Assembly: GCF_034720595.1 (NCBI RefSeq)
Contig: NZ_JAYESJ010000001.1
Location: 2,258,001 to 2,322,000 of the forward strand
Direction of reading: 5' to 3'
Length of the DNA stretch: 64,000 nucleotides
Source of the DNA: Rhizobium sp. CC-YZS058
Lineage (GTDB): Bacteria; Pseudomonadota; Alphaproteobacteria; Rhizobiales; Rhizobiaceae
Part shown: piece after piece, positions 57,220 to 64,000 of the stretch
Layout: every line of letters starts with the position of its first letter
Position numbering within the stretch: position 1 is the first letter of the stretch
Notes under the pieces: model-generated
What the model saw: only the letters and a program-made list of their open reading frames with translations
The model's database searches: none
What the model was told of the DNA's origin: nothing
Position numbers and translations under genes: made by a program

Positions 57220-58529
57220 GCACGCTCGCCCCTCCTTCCGGCATCGGCACCGTGCCGCCGCTTGACGCGCCGGTGCGCTCCGCCTTCGCCATGCTCGGCT
57301 CGGGTGCGGTCTGCCTCGGGGTGTTTCTGCAGGGCTTCGTCATCGTCGAGCCGGCCCCGCACGAGCTGTTCATGGCGGGCCTGATCGCGGTCTGGGCCCT
57401 GTCCAGCCTGACGATTTCGCGCGCCGTCGCGCCGCTCGCCGTACTCCTGATCCTCTTCATGGTCGGCGGCCTTCTCTCGCTGACGGTGATGGACGATCTC
57501 TCGGTCGCGCCGATGTACATGGCGGTCTCGGGCTTCCTCTGCCTCACCAGCATCTTCTATGCCGCGATCATCGAGGCCAAGGCCTCGCGGCTGACGCTCA
57601 TTTATCAGGCCTGGGTCTGGTCGGCCGTCATCACCGCGCTGCTCGGCATTCTCGGCTATTTCGGCGTCATTCCCGGTGGCGAGGCCTTCACGCTATATGA
57701 CCGCGCGAAGGGCGCCTTCCAGGATCCGAACGTCTTCGGTCCCTTTCTCGTCGCCCCGTCGCTCTATCTCATGCACGGTCTGCTGACAGGACGCCTCGTG
57801 CAGCTGCCTCTGCGCGCGCTCGGCATCCTTGTCATGGGTCTTGGCCTCTTCCTCTCCTTCTCGCGTGCTGCCTGGGCGCTCTATCTGTTCGCGGCCTGCA
57901 TGCTGGTCTTCATCATGCTGCTCAAGGAGCGCACCGGCGCCTTCCGGCTGAAGATCCTGGTCATCACCCTGTTCGGCACATTGCTGATGGTGTCGTCGCT
58001 GGTCGTCGCGCTGCAGATACCCCAGGTCGCGAACCTTTTTTCGAGCCGCACCCAGCTCGTGCAGGAATATGATGGCGGTCACCTTGGCCGCTTCGACCGG
58101 CACCGCATCGGCTTCCTGATGTCCATGGAGAAGCCGCTCGGGATCGGGCCCATGGAGTTTTCCAAGATCTTCCCCGAAGACGAGCACAATATCTGGCTGA
58201 AGAGCCTGACCTCCTATGGCTGGCTCGGCTTCGTCTCCTATGTGACGCTCATCCTCATCACGCTCGCCATCGGCTTCAAGGGCCTGCTGCTCGATCGCCC
58301 CTGGCAGCCGGCGCTAATGATCGCCTGGATCGTCCTCTTGGGCCATGTCGGCATCGGCAATGTCATCGATACCGATCATTGGCGCCATTTCTTCCTGCTG
58401 CTCGGCATCGTCTGGGGCTGCGGCGCGCTCGAATGGCGCCATCGGCGCGCCGTCTCGGTCTCGCAGCCGACCGGGCCCGACGCTAAATTCCGCTTCTCCG
58501 CCTTGCCGAGCCCCCGCTCCCACCGTTAA
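57216..58529 (+). CDS. Wzy/O-antigen ligase-like membrane protein
   Basis: 437 residues starting at TTG (57216), overlapping the previous stop by four bases. An ATG at 57291, just at the first transmembrane helix, is an alternative. There are about ten to eleven helices with the large periplasmic loop and motif GAFQDPNVFGPFLVAPSLYLMH and, toward the end, MEKPLGIGPMEFSKIFPEDEHNIWLKSLTSYGWLGF (the conserved His/Trp/Gly part of Wzy/WaaL families). It is a probable polymerase of the exopolysaccharide; ligase activity is the alternative. Confidence 0.87.
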   Translation: MSTLAPPSGIGTVPPLDAPVRSAFAMLGSGAVCLGVFLQGFVIVEPAPHELFMAGLIAVWALSSLTISRAVAPLAVLLILFMVGGLLSLTVMDDLSVAPMYMAVSGFLCLTSIFYAAIIEAKASRLTLIYQAWVWSAVITALLGILGYFGVIPGGEAFTLYDRAKGAFQDPNVFGPFLVAPSLYLMHGLLTGRLVQLPLRALGILVMGLGLFLSFSRAAWALYLFAACMLVFIMLLKERTGAFRLKILVITLFGTLLMVSSLVVALQIPQVANLFSSRTQLVQEYDGGHLGRFDRHRIGFLMSMEKPLGIGPMEFSKIFPEDEHNIWLKSLTSYGWLGFVSYVTLILITLAIGFKGLLLDRPWQPALMIAWIVLLGHVGIGNVIDTDHWRHFFLLLGIVWGCGALEWRHRRAVSVSQPTGPDAKFRFSALPSPRSHR

Positions 58530-58598
58530 ATCGGGCAACGACACCGCCACTCGACGCCGCGCCGCGCCTGCCGCCTTTCCTCCCGCCGGAACCACCGC

Positions 58599-59762
58599 AT
58601 GACACCGACTGCCCCGACGACCGACGCCGAGCGCGCCTCGCTCCGCATCCTGCAGGTGATCGAGCCGAGCGGTGGGGGATCGGGCCGCCACTTTCTCGAT
58701 CTCTGCCACGGGCTCATGCAGCGGGGCCACCATGTCGAGGCGGTCTATTCGCCCGTTCGGGCGGAAAAGAGCTTCGTCCGTGAGCTGAAGGCCATGGGAC
58801 TTCCCGACGTCCACAAGGTGGCTATGCGCCGCGCACCCGGCCGCTCGGACCTTGCGGCGCACCGGGCGCTGCGCGCGATCATCTCGCGCGGGCGGTTCGA
58901 CATTATCCATGGCCACAGTTCCAAAGCCGGCGCGCTGACCCGCCTGCGGCTGCCCGGCCGCCATGCGCAGCGGGTCTATACACCGCACGCCTTCCGCACC
59001 ATGGACCCGACGCTGAGCGCCGGCGCGCGGAGACTTTATGGTTCCATCGAGAGCTTTCTCGGGCGCTATCTGACCGACCACCTGATCTGCGTCTCCGAGG
59101 ACGAGTATCGTCACGCTCTCTCCCTCGGCATTCCCGAAGCGCGCCTCAGCGTCATCGTCAATGGCGCGGCGCAGCCGGTCAAAGACATGGCCGCGACGGT
59201 GCGCGCCAGCTTCGGCATTGCGCCGGACACCTTCGTCTTCGGCGCCATCGGCCGCCTGTCGCATCAGAAGGCGCCCGAGCGGATGATCGAAGCCTTCCGG
59301 CTGGCGGCCGCCAAGGTGCCCGGCGCCCATCTCATCATGATCGGCTCGGGCGAGCTCGAAACGCCGGTTCGGGCGGCGATCGCTGCCAGCGGCCTGCAAA
59401 GCCGCATCCACCTGACCTCGGCCTTCACCGGCCCGCAGGCCGTCTCCGCCTTCGATTGCCTGGTCATGCCGAGCCGCTACGAAGCGATGTCCTATGTGAT
59501 GCTGGAGGCGGCTGCCGTCGCCAAGCCGATCGTCTCCACCGATGTCGGCGGCGCGACGACCGCCATCGAACACGGCGTGACCGGCTTCATCGTTCCCAAT
59601 GACGGCGATACGGCGAAGCTGGCGGCGGCCATGATCGAGGTGGCGGAGCCGGCAACCTTCGCCCGGCTGAAGGAAGGCGCCGAACGCGCCCGCAGCCGCT
59701 TCTCGCTCGACACCATGATCGACCGCACCGAGGCCCTTTATAAAAGGCTCGTCGCCCGCTGA
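58599..59762 (+). CDS. Glycosyltransferase family 4 protein
   Basis: 387 residues. N-terminal ILQVIEPSGGGSGRHFLDLCHGLMQRGHHV and HGHSSKAGALTRL, then donor domain FVFGAIGRLSHQKAPERMIEAFRLAA, MIGSGEL, DCLVMPSRYEAMSYVMLEAAAVAKPIVSTDVGGATTAIEHGVTGFIVP. Closely related in architecture to the GT4 at 54425. It is the last gene of the cluster, 69 bases after the Wzy-like gene. Confidence 0.92.
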   Translation: MTPTAPTTDAERASLRILQVIEPSGGGSGRHFLDLCHGLMQRGHHVEAVYSPVRAEKSFVRELKAMGLPDVHKVAMRRAPGRSDLAAHRALRAIISRGRFDIIHGHSSKAGALTRLRLPGRHAQRVYTPHAFRTMDPTLSAGARRLYGSIESFLGRYLTDHLICVSEDEYRHALSLGIPEARLSVIVNGAAQPVKDMAATVRASFGIAPDTFVFGAIGRLSHQKAPERMIEAFRLAAAKVPGAHLIMIGSGELETPVRAAIAASGLQSRIHLTSAFTGPQAVSAFDCLVMPSRYEAMSYVMLEAAAVAKPIVSTDVGGATTAIEHGVTGFIVPNDGDTAKLAAAMIEVAEPATFARLKEGAERARSRFSLDTMIDRTEALYKRLVAR

Positions 59763-59854
59763 TCCCTGCATCTGGGCCCACCCATGGAAACGCCGGCATC
59801 CATGACGGACACCGGCGTAAGCGCGCCTGATCGGCGTGAAGCGCAGCGCAGGCC

Positions 59855-60343
59855 CTAGCGGTAGGGCGAATAGCACTGCTGGCGTGGGCCGTTATAGGGC
59901 TGGAACGTGTTGTCGTAGGCCCGGTAGGACCGGTAGCGGTTGTAGCACCAGGACGTATGCGAGCCGCTGGCACGATAGACGCTGCGGGGTGCAGGCGAAC
60001 TGTTCAACGCGCCGCCGATGATCGCCCCGGCAGCGAAGGCACCGAGCGGCACGCCGACGCCATAGCCGCGGCGGTGATGCCGATAGTAGCGGCCGGAATA
60101 GCGGCGGTCGTGCCGCCAGTCATGACGGCCCCGGTGCCAACCGGCATGGCGGCGATCCCACCGGCGATCATGCCGGAAAGCGCTGCGGTGGTGGCGGCGG
60201 ATATAGCGGCGCGACGCCACCTGCTGCACGTCCGAGCTGACCTCCGCCGGCTTTTGCACGGCAACAAGCGGCATGGCCTGAACCGGCGCAAGCGAGGTCA
60301 CGGCGGTGGCGAGAGAGATGAGTGCAATCATGAGTCTTTTCAT
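59855..60343 (-). CDS. BA14K family exported protein
   Basis: 162 residues with a Sec signal peptide ([25 protein letters not shown]). The middle is extremely rich in Arg, His and Tyr (residues about 45-95, with [16 protein letters not shown] and [11 protein letters not shown]). A Gly/Ala hydrophobic helix ([14 protein letters not shown]) and the BA14K end [34 protein letters not shown] follow. Family members are lectin-like or immunoreactive in Brucella. In this gene the role is unknown. The His-rich segment might bind metal. Confidence 0.88.
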   Translation of the reverse strand: MKRLMIALISLATAVTSLAPVQAMPLVAVQKPAEVSSDVQQVASRRYIRRHHRSAFRHDRRWDRRHAGWHRGRHDWRHDRRYSGRYYRHHRRGYGVGVPLGAFAAGAIIGGALNSSPAPRSVYRASGSHTSWCYNRYRSYRAYDNTFQPYNGPRQQCYSPYR

Positions 60344-60550
60344 CTTGGGTCTCCTTCCATACTCCGGATATGGCGCTCGAAACGCGAAAACCCACCCCCA
60401 ACGCGCCAGCGGCCCTTCACGAAGGGGAGAGGCAAGCGTCCTTCCCGGCCGAAACCGCCACCCGCCGCTTCCCTCCTCCCGTTTTTTTCACCGCCTCCAC
60501 TTGCGCTTCCCCCCTGAACCGACTAGGGAACTCGTGCCTTCACGGCACGT

Positions 60551-60627
<77 letters not shown>

Positions 60628-60886
60628 TTTTCAAGGGTTCCCCCAACCCTAGATACAGACTCTCGTTGCATCTTGATGAACCTCACGCTGGTTTGCTCCG
60701 CGCCTCCTTTTCGGTGCGGGTAGCCGATCCGTTCGCTCATGTGACCCGCCGTCTGCCATTTCCTACTTTACTTATTTAATATTATCCTGATATTTTTGAC
60801 TGCAGTACTGATGCCTTGTTGGCATGACACGGAATGTGGCTGCCTTGTGGCCTCAGCGGAATCCGGGTCCAATTCTCGGCGCACTC

Positions 60887-61657
60887 ATGCACCTGTGTTT
60901 CATCGACGAAAGTGGGACGCCGCCATCACGGCCATCGGGCCATGAAGTTTATTTCACGTTGGCCGCGGTCATCATTCGCGACCACGATTGGAGCGAGATT
61001 GCGAAGAAACTTCTGGGCTTTTGCCTGAGGCACAACATTCGCGGCGAATTGAAATGGCGGTACTTCTCGCCTCATAACGCAACAGCCGAGAACCCGCTTC
61101 TGGGCAGCGATGCCGCGACCCGCAAACGGCTCAGCCTCGAACTCGCGCACCTAATCCTGGCATCGGAGCTTACCGTGGTCGCATGCGTCACAGATGTCGG
61201 CGTCGCTTTCGAATATGCCTCCGTCAGCAATCAGCAAGAGCTTTACCATTTCACCTACAAGCCCGTAACGGAGCGCTTTCAATACTTCCTACAGGATAAC
61301 GGCAGTCAGGGTATCGTCATTGCCGATCACAGAGGTCGGGACAGTGACAAGCTTTTCCGGGCCCATCATCAATCACTTCTCTCCAAGCGGGGGAAAGCAA
61401 CCTCAGCCTATAACCGCTTTATAGAGGGCCTGTTTCTTCAGGATTCCCGACATTCGGTCGGCATACAACTCGCTGACTTCGTCGCCGGTGCAATTCATCG
61501 AGCCTACACGACGGGTGATGCTGAGATCGCAACCCTCATTCGACCGAAGATCAGGAGAAGTGACGACGGCAAAATCCTCGGACATGGGATCGTGCAGCTT
61601 CCTCGCGATCGGTTTGGTACGAACTTGCGAAGAGGTGGACGCCGGGCTGGACCGTAG
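60887..61657 (+). CDS. DUF3800 domain protein
   Basis: 256 residues from MHLCFIDESGTPPSRPSGHEVYF (60887). A longer frame start at 60824 is less likely. Motifs of the family: FIDESG at residues 5-10 (acidic DE), YFTLAAVIIRDHDW, a central LKWRYFSPHNA, IVIADHRGRDSDKLFRAHHQ, and near the end VGIQLADFVAGAIHRAY. The acidic residues at these positions suggest an RNase H-like fold, but activity is unproven. DUF3800 genes are frequent on phages and genomic islands. This one follows tRNA-Pro by 259 bases in an AT-richer stretch and differs in codon use from its neighbours, so acquisition by transfer is plausible. Confidence 0.85.
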   Translation: MHLCFIDESGTPPSRPSGHEVYFTLAAVIIRDHDWSEIAKKLLGFCLRHNIRGELKWRYFSPHNATAENPLLGSDAATRKRLSLELAHLILASELTVVACVTDVGVAFEYASVSNQQELYHFTYKPVTERFQYFLQDNGSQGIVIADHRGRDSDKLFRAHHQSLLSKRGKATSAYNRFIEGLFLQDSRHSVGIQLADFVAGAIHRAYTTGDAEIATLIRPKIRRSDDGKILGHGIVQLPRDRFGTNLRRGGRRAGP

Positions 61658-61806
61658 TCCAGACGCCATAGATGTCAGGCTCCCGAGCGCAGGACGATGA
61701 TAACTCCAAGGCCCGATGGTGACAAGAGCGAGCTCCTTCGGCGGAGGAGCAAGGACCGGATCGACCTATGACAGCGACAGCTGCTGCTGCCGGAGAGGCC
61801 TTGATC

Positions 61807-62376
61807 TCAGCGCACCTGATCCAGCAGCCGCTTGCATTCCAGCAAATCGTACAACGCCTCCTGCAGGAGCGCGCGGTCTTCCTTGCCGATCGAGGTTTTG
61901 CCGATCGAGACTTCGGCTTCGTCGGTGCCGCCGAAGGAGAAGAAGCGGCGGCTGGTGGGAAGTTTGGCGCGGCCGACGATCTGGTCGTCCTCGTTCATCA
62001 CCAGGCGTGGGCCCTGGTGCGGGGGGCCGGCATGCCCTGCGGCTGGCCGCTCCCCCGCCCCGTCATCATTGCTGGCGGCGGCAAGCGCCTCCACGGTCGC
62101 GAGATCGCCGCTGGCGATCGCCGCCACGAACTTGTTGCCGTTGACCTTCAGGAGCTTCTGGACGCCCTTGATCGTATAGCCATGGTCATAGAGCAGATGG
62201 CGGATGCCCTTCAGGAGGTCCACGTCCTCGGGGCGGTAATAGCGCCGCCCCCCGCCCCGCTTCATTGGTCGGATCTGCGTGAAGCGGGTTTCCCAGAAGC
62301 GCAGCACATGCTGCGGCAGGTCGAGATCGTCCGCGACTTCGCTGATCGTGCGGAAGGCATCCGGGCTCTTGTCCAT
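61807..62376 (-). CDS. MerR family transcriptional regulator
   Basis: 189 residues from [64 protein letters not shown], a MerR-type winged helix. The ATG at 62376 is chosen over the frame start at 62526. The C-terminal part has a Gly/Pro linker and a helical end ([22 protein letters not shown]); no metal-binding Cys are present. The position next to ihfA and fabH is typical for alphaproteobacteria, where it is usually transcribed with ihfA. Ligand and targets unknown. Confidence 0.9.
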   Translation of the reverse strand: MDKSPDAFRTISEVADDLDLPQHVLRFWETRFTQIRPMKRGGGRRYYRPEDVDLLKGIRHLLYDHGYTIKGVQKLLKVNGNKFVAAIASGDLATVEALAAASNDDGAGERPAAGHAGPPHQGPRLVMNEDDQIVGRAKLPTSRRFFSFGGTDEAEVSIGKTSIGKEDRALLQEALYDLLECKRLLDQVR

Positions 62377-62575
62377 TCTCGTCCTCGCTTCACGCTCGCC
62401 TGCCACCGGCCTTAGAACCGGTGGGGCACGGCATGGCCGCTGTCGTCTGACACCACGGCGAAACGCCGTGCCGACTCGCTCGCCCGGCTGTCCGCCGCAA
62501 CAAGCATTCCAGCAACGCTGCCGCATTTCAATGGTTTAGGCTTGAGTTTTCAACCGGGAAAGTCAGAGTCGCCGG

Positions 62576-62914
62576 TCAGGCGACGGGCGAAGCGGGCTTC
62601 TGCTTGGCCTTGCGGGCGAGATGGGCCTTCAGAACCCGCTGCTTGAGCACGTTGGAGGCCTTGAAGGTCATCACCCGACGGGGCGAGATCGGCACTTCCT
62701 CGCCGGTCTTGGGATTGCGGCCGATCCGCTCGTTCTTGTCGCGCACCTGGAAGGTGGCGAAGGAGGAGAGCTTGACGCTTTCCCCGCGCACGATCGCGTT
62801 GCAGATCTCGTCGATGACCGTTTCCACGAGTTCGGCGGACTCCGTGCGCGAGAGGCCGACCTTGCGGAACACTGCCTCGGCGAGGTCCGCTCTCGTTACC
62901 GTCTTACCGCTCAT
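62576..62914 (-). CDS. ihfA: Integration host factor subunit alpha
   Basis: 112 residues. [37 protein letters not shown] is the start; the DNA arm is [36 protein letters not shown]. It forms a heterodimer with IhfB and sharply bends DNA. The C-terminal [17 protein letters not shown] tail is the longer alphaproteobacterial form. CTTGAC with AATAGT 16 bases later on the minus strand upstream is a possible promoter, separating it from fabH. Confidence 0.95.
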   Translation of the reverse strand: MSGKTVTRADLAEAVFRKVGLSRTESAELVETVIDEICNAIVRGESVKLSSFATFQVRDKNERIGRNPKTGEEVPISPRRVMTFKASNVLKQRVLKAHLARKAKQKPASPVA

Positions 62915-63030
62915 GTCCCACCGATCCCCATCGATTTCTGGCGTAGCGAGCGGAGACTATTGCCCTTGGCCAGTCCGGTCAAGCACCTCATTCCGCATGG
63001 TTTTCACGAATCGGGAATGAACGGCCGGGC

Positions 63031-64000
63031 TTACCATCGGATGAGGACGGAGCCCCATGTGAAGCCGCCGCCCATCGCTTCGAGGAGGACCAGATCCCCC
63101 TGCTTGATCCGCCCATCGGAGGCCGCCTCGTTCAGCGCAAGCGGAATGGACGCAGCCGAGGTGTTGCCGTGAATATCGACGGTGACGACCACCTTTTCGA
63201 GCGGGATGCCCAGCTTCTTGGCAGAGCCGTCGATGATGCGGCGGTTGGCCTGGTGGGGCACCAGCCAGTCGATGTCCTCGGCCGTCGTGCCCGTCGCCTC
63301 GAAGGCCTGCTCGATGACGTCGGTGATCATGCCGACCGCGTGTTTGAAGACCTCGCGGCCTTCCATACGCAGCACGCCGACCGTGCCGGTGGTGGAAGGT
63401 CCGCCATCCACATAGAGCTTTTCCTTGTGGCTGCCGTCGGAGCGCAGTTGCGCGGTCAGGACGCCGCGATCGGCGGTCGTGCCGGCGCCTTCGGCGGCCT
63501 CGAGGATCAGCGCACCCGCGCCATCGCCGAACAGCACGCAGGTGGTGCGGTCGCTCCAGTCGATAATGCGGGAGAAGGTCTCCGCGCCGATGACGAGCAC
63601 GCGGCGAGCCAGGCCGCCGCGGATATAGGCGTCGGCGGTGGCGACGGCATAGACGAAGCCGGAGCAGACGGCCTGCATGTCGAAGGCGGCGCCATGGCGC
63701 ATGCCGAGCCGGTTCTGGATATTGACCGCCGTGGCCGGAAAGGTGTTGTCCGGCGTCGCCGTGGCGACGATGATGACGTCGAGGTCGTCCGGCGTCAGGC
63801 CGGCGCGGCTCAGCGCCTGGCGGGCCGCGCCTTCGCCGAGCGAGGCGGTGGTTTCGCCCTCGCCGGCGATATAGCGCTGGCGAATGCCCGTGCGCTGCAC
63901 GATCCATTCGTCGCTGGTGTCGACCTTCTGTTCCAGATCACGATTGGTGACGACCTGCTTCGGGAGCGCTGCCCCGAAACCGCGGACTACTGAGCGGATC
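63031..64000 (-). CDS. fabH: 3-oxoacyl-ACP synthase III (lacks first two bases of start codon)
   Basis: Condenses acetyl-CoA with malonyl-ACP to start fatty acid synthesis. The window edge at 64000 is the third base of the start codon, so the protein is essentially complete at 323 residues ([19 protein letters not shown] follows Met). Catalytic residues are Cys113 in [10 protein letters not shown], His250 in VPHQANRR and Asn280 in [10 protein letters not shown]. Length equals E. coli FabH within a few residues. The downstream ihfA and merR genes are the standard neighbours; plsX is expected just outside the window. Confidence 0.96.
   Translation of the reverse strand, partial: IRSVVRGFGAALPKQVVTNRDLEQKVDTSDEWIVQRTGIRQRYIAGEGETTASLGEGAARQALSRAGLTPDDLDVIIVATATPDNTFPATAVNIQNRLGMRHGAAFDMQAVCSGFVYAVATADAYIRGGLARRVLVIGAETFSRIIDWSDRTTCVLFGDGAGALILEAAEGAGTTADRGVLTAQLRSDGSHKEKLYVDGGPSTTGTVGVLRMEGREVFKHAVGMITDVIEQAFEATGTTAEDIDWLVPHQANRRIIDGSAKKLGIPLEKVVVTVDIHGNTSAASIPLALNEAASDGRIKQGDLVLLEAMGGGFTWGSVLIRW

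Overview
The window is a GC-rich stretch of an alphaproteobacterial chromosome. Several things place it in the Rhizobiaceae (Rhizobium/Agrobacterium/Sinorhizobium relatives): one long minus-strand nuoA-N operon followed by birA and rnj, the clpP-clpX-lon-hupB order, the rplM-rpsI...speB-argC and plsX/fabH-ihfA-merR arrangements, a BA14K-family protein, a DUF2842 protein and CtaA (Cox15-type) heme A synthase. Species cannot be named from the sequence alone. Nearly all the DNA looks like a healthy core chromosome: reading frames are intact, genes are tightly packed and many pairs overlap by 1-13 bases.

Layout. 1-2069: ribonuclease J (cut by the window edge) and biotin-protein ligase. 2066-18937: all fourteen subunits of respiratory complex I, transcribed right to left (nuoA first). 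Four extra genes sit in the array: a helix-hairpin-helix protein between nuoG and nuoF, an 84-residue coiled-coil protein between nuoF and nuoE, a 54-residue ORF between nuoE and nuoD, and a four-helix-bundle gene with terminal inverted repeats wedged between nuoD and nuoC. 19302-19875: tRNA-Asp(GTC) and tRNA-Val(TAC). 19901-31007: a block that looks variable between hupB and the tRNA/nuo region: small hypothetical genes, a HisKA_2 sensor kinase without a partner regulator, a YhaO/YhaN-like nuclease-ATPase pair, a MarR regulator with a palindromic candidate operator, and an exported phytase-like protein behind a clear PHO box. 31224-36833: hupB, lon, clpX, clpP (DNA packaging and ATP-dependent proteolysis).

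36985-44271: a phospholipase D/cardiolipin-synthase-type protein overlapping an endonuclease/exonuclease/phosphatase protein, cytochrome P450, cupin, O-acetylhomoserine sulfhydrylase, CoA-binding protein and an EamA transporter. 44523-48446: ribosomal L13 and S9, a DUF1778/GNAT toxin-antitoxin pair with a palindromic operator candidate, agmatinase and ArgC. 48465-49940: CtaA and a DUF2842 protein. 50147-59762: a polysaccharide cluster (BioF2-type acyltransferase, Wzz/CpsD-like co-polymerase with a ruined P-loop, Wza-like lipoprotein, two GT4 glycosyltransferases, a WcaJ-type initiating sugar transferase, a Wzy/O-antigen-ligase-like membrane protein). It has everything for a Wzx/Wzy-type exopolysaccharide except a visible flippase, and resembles in composition the unipolar-polysaccharide type clusters of rhizobia.

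59855-64000: BA14K protein, tRNA-Pro(GGG), a lower-GC insert carrying a DUF3800 gene, then merR-type regulator, ihfA and fabH (fabH lacks only the first two bases of its start codon at the window edge).

No CRISPR array, rRNA, transposase or complete prophage was seen. The points most worth a second look are the four-helix-bundle mini-insertion inside the nuo operon, the separate HhH gene that looks like a detached NuoE tail, the tandem PHO box in front of the phytase-like gene, the kinase-dead-looking Wzz/CpsD fusion, and the palindromes in front of the MarR and toxin-antitoxin genes.
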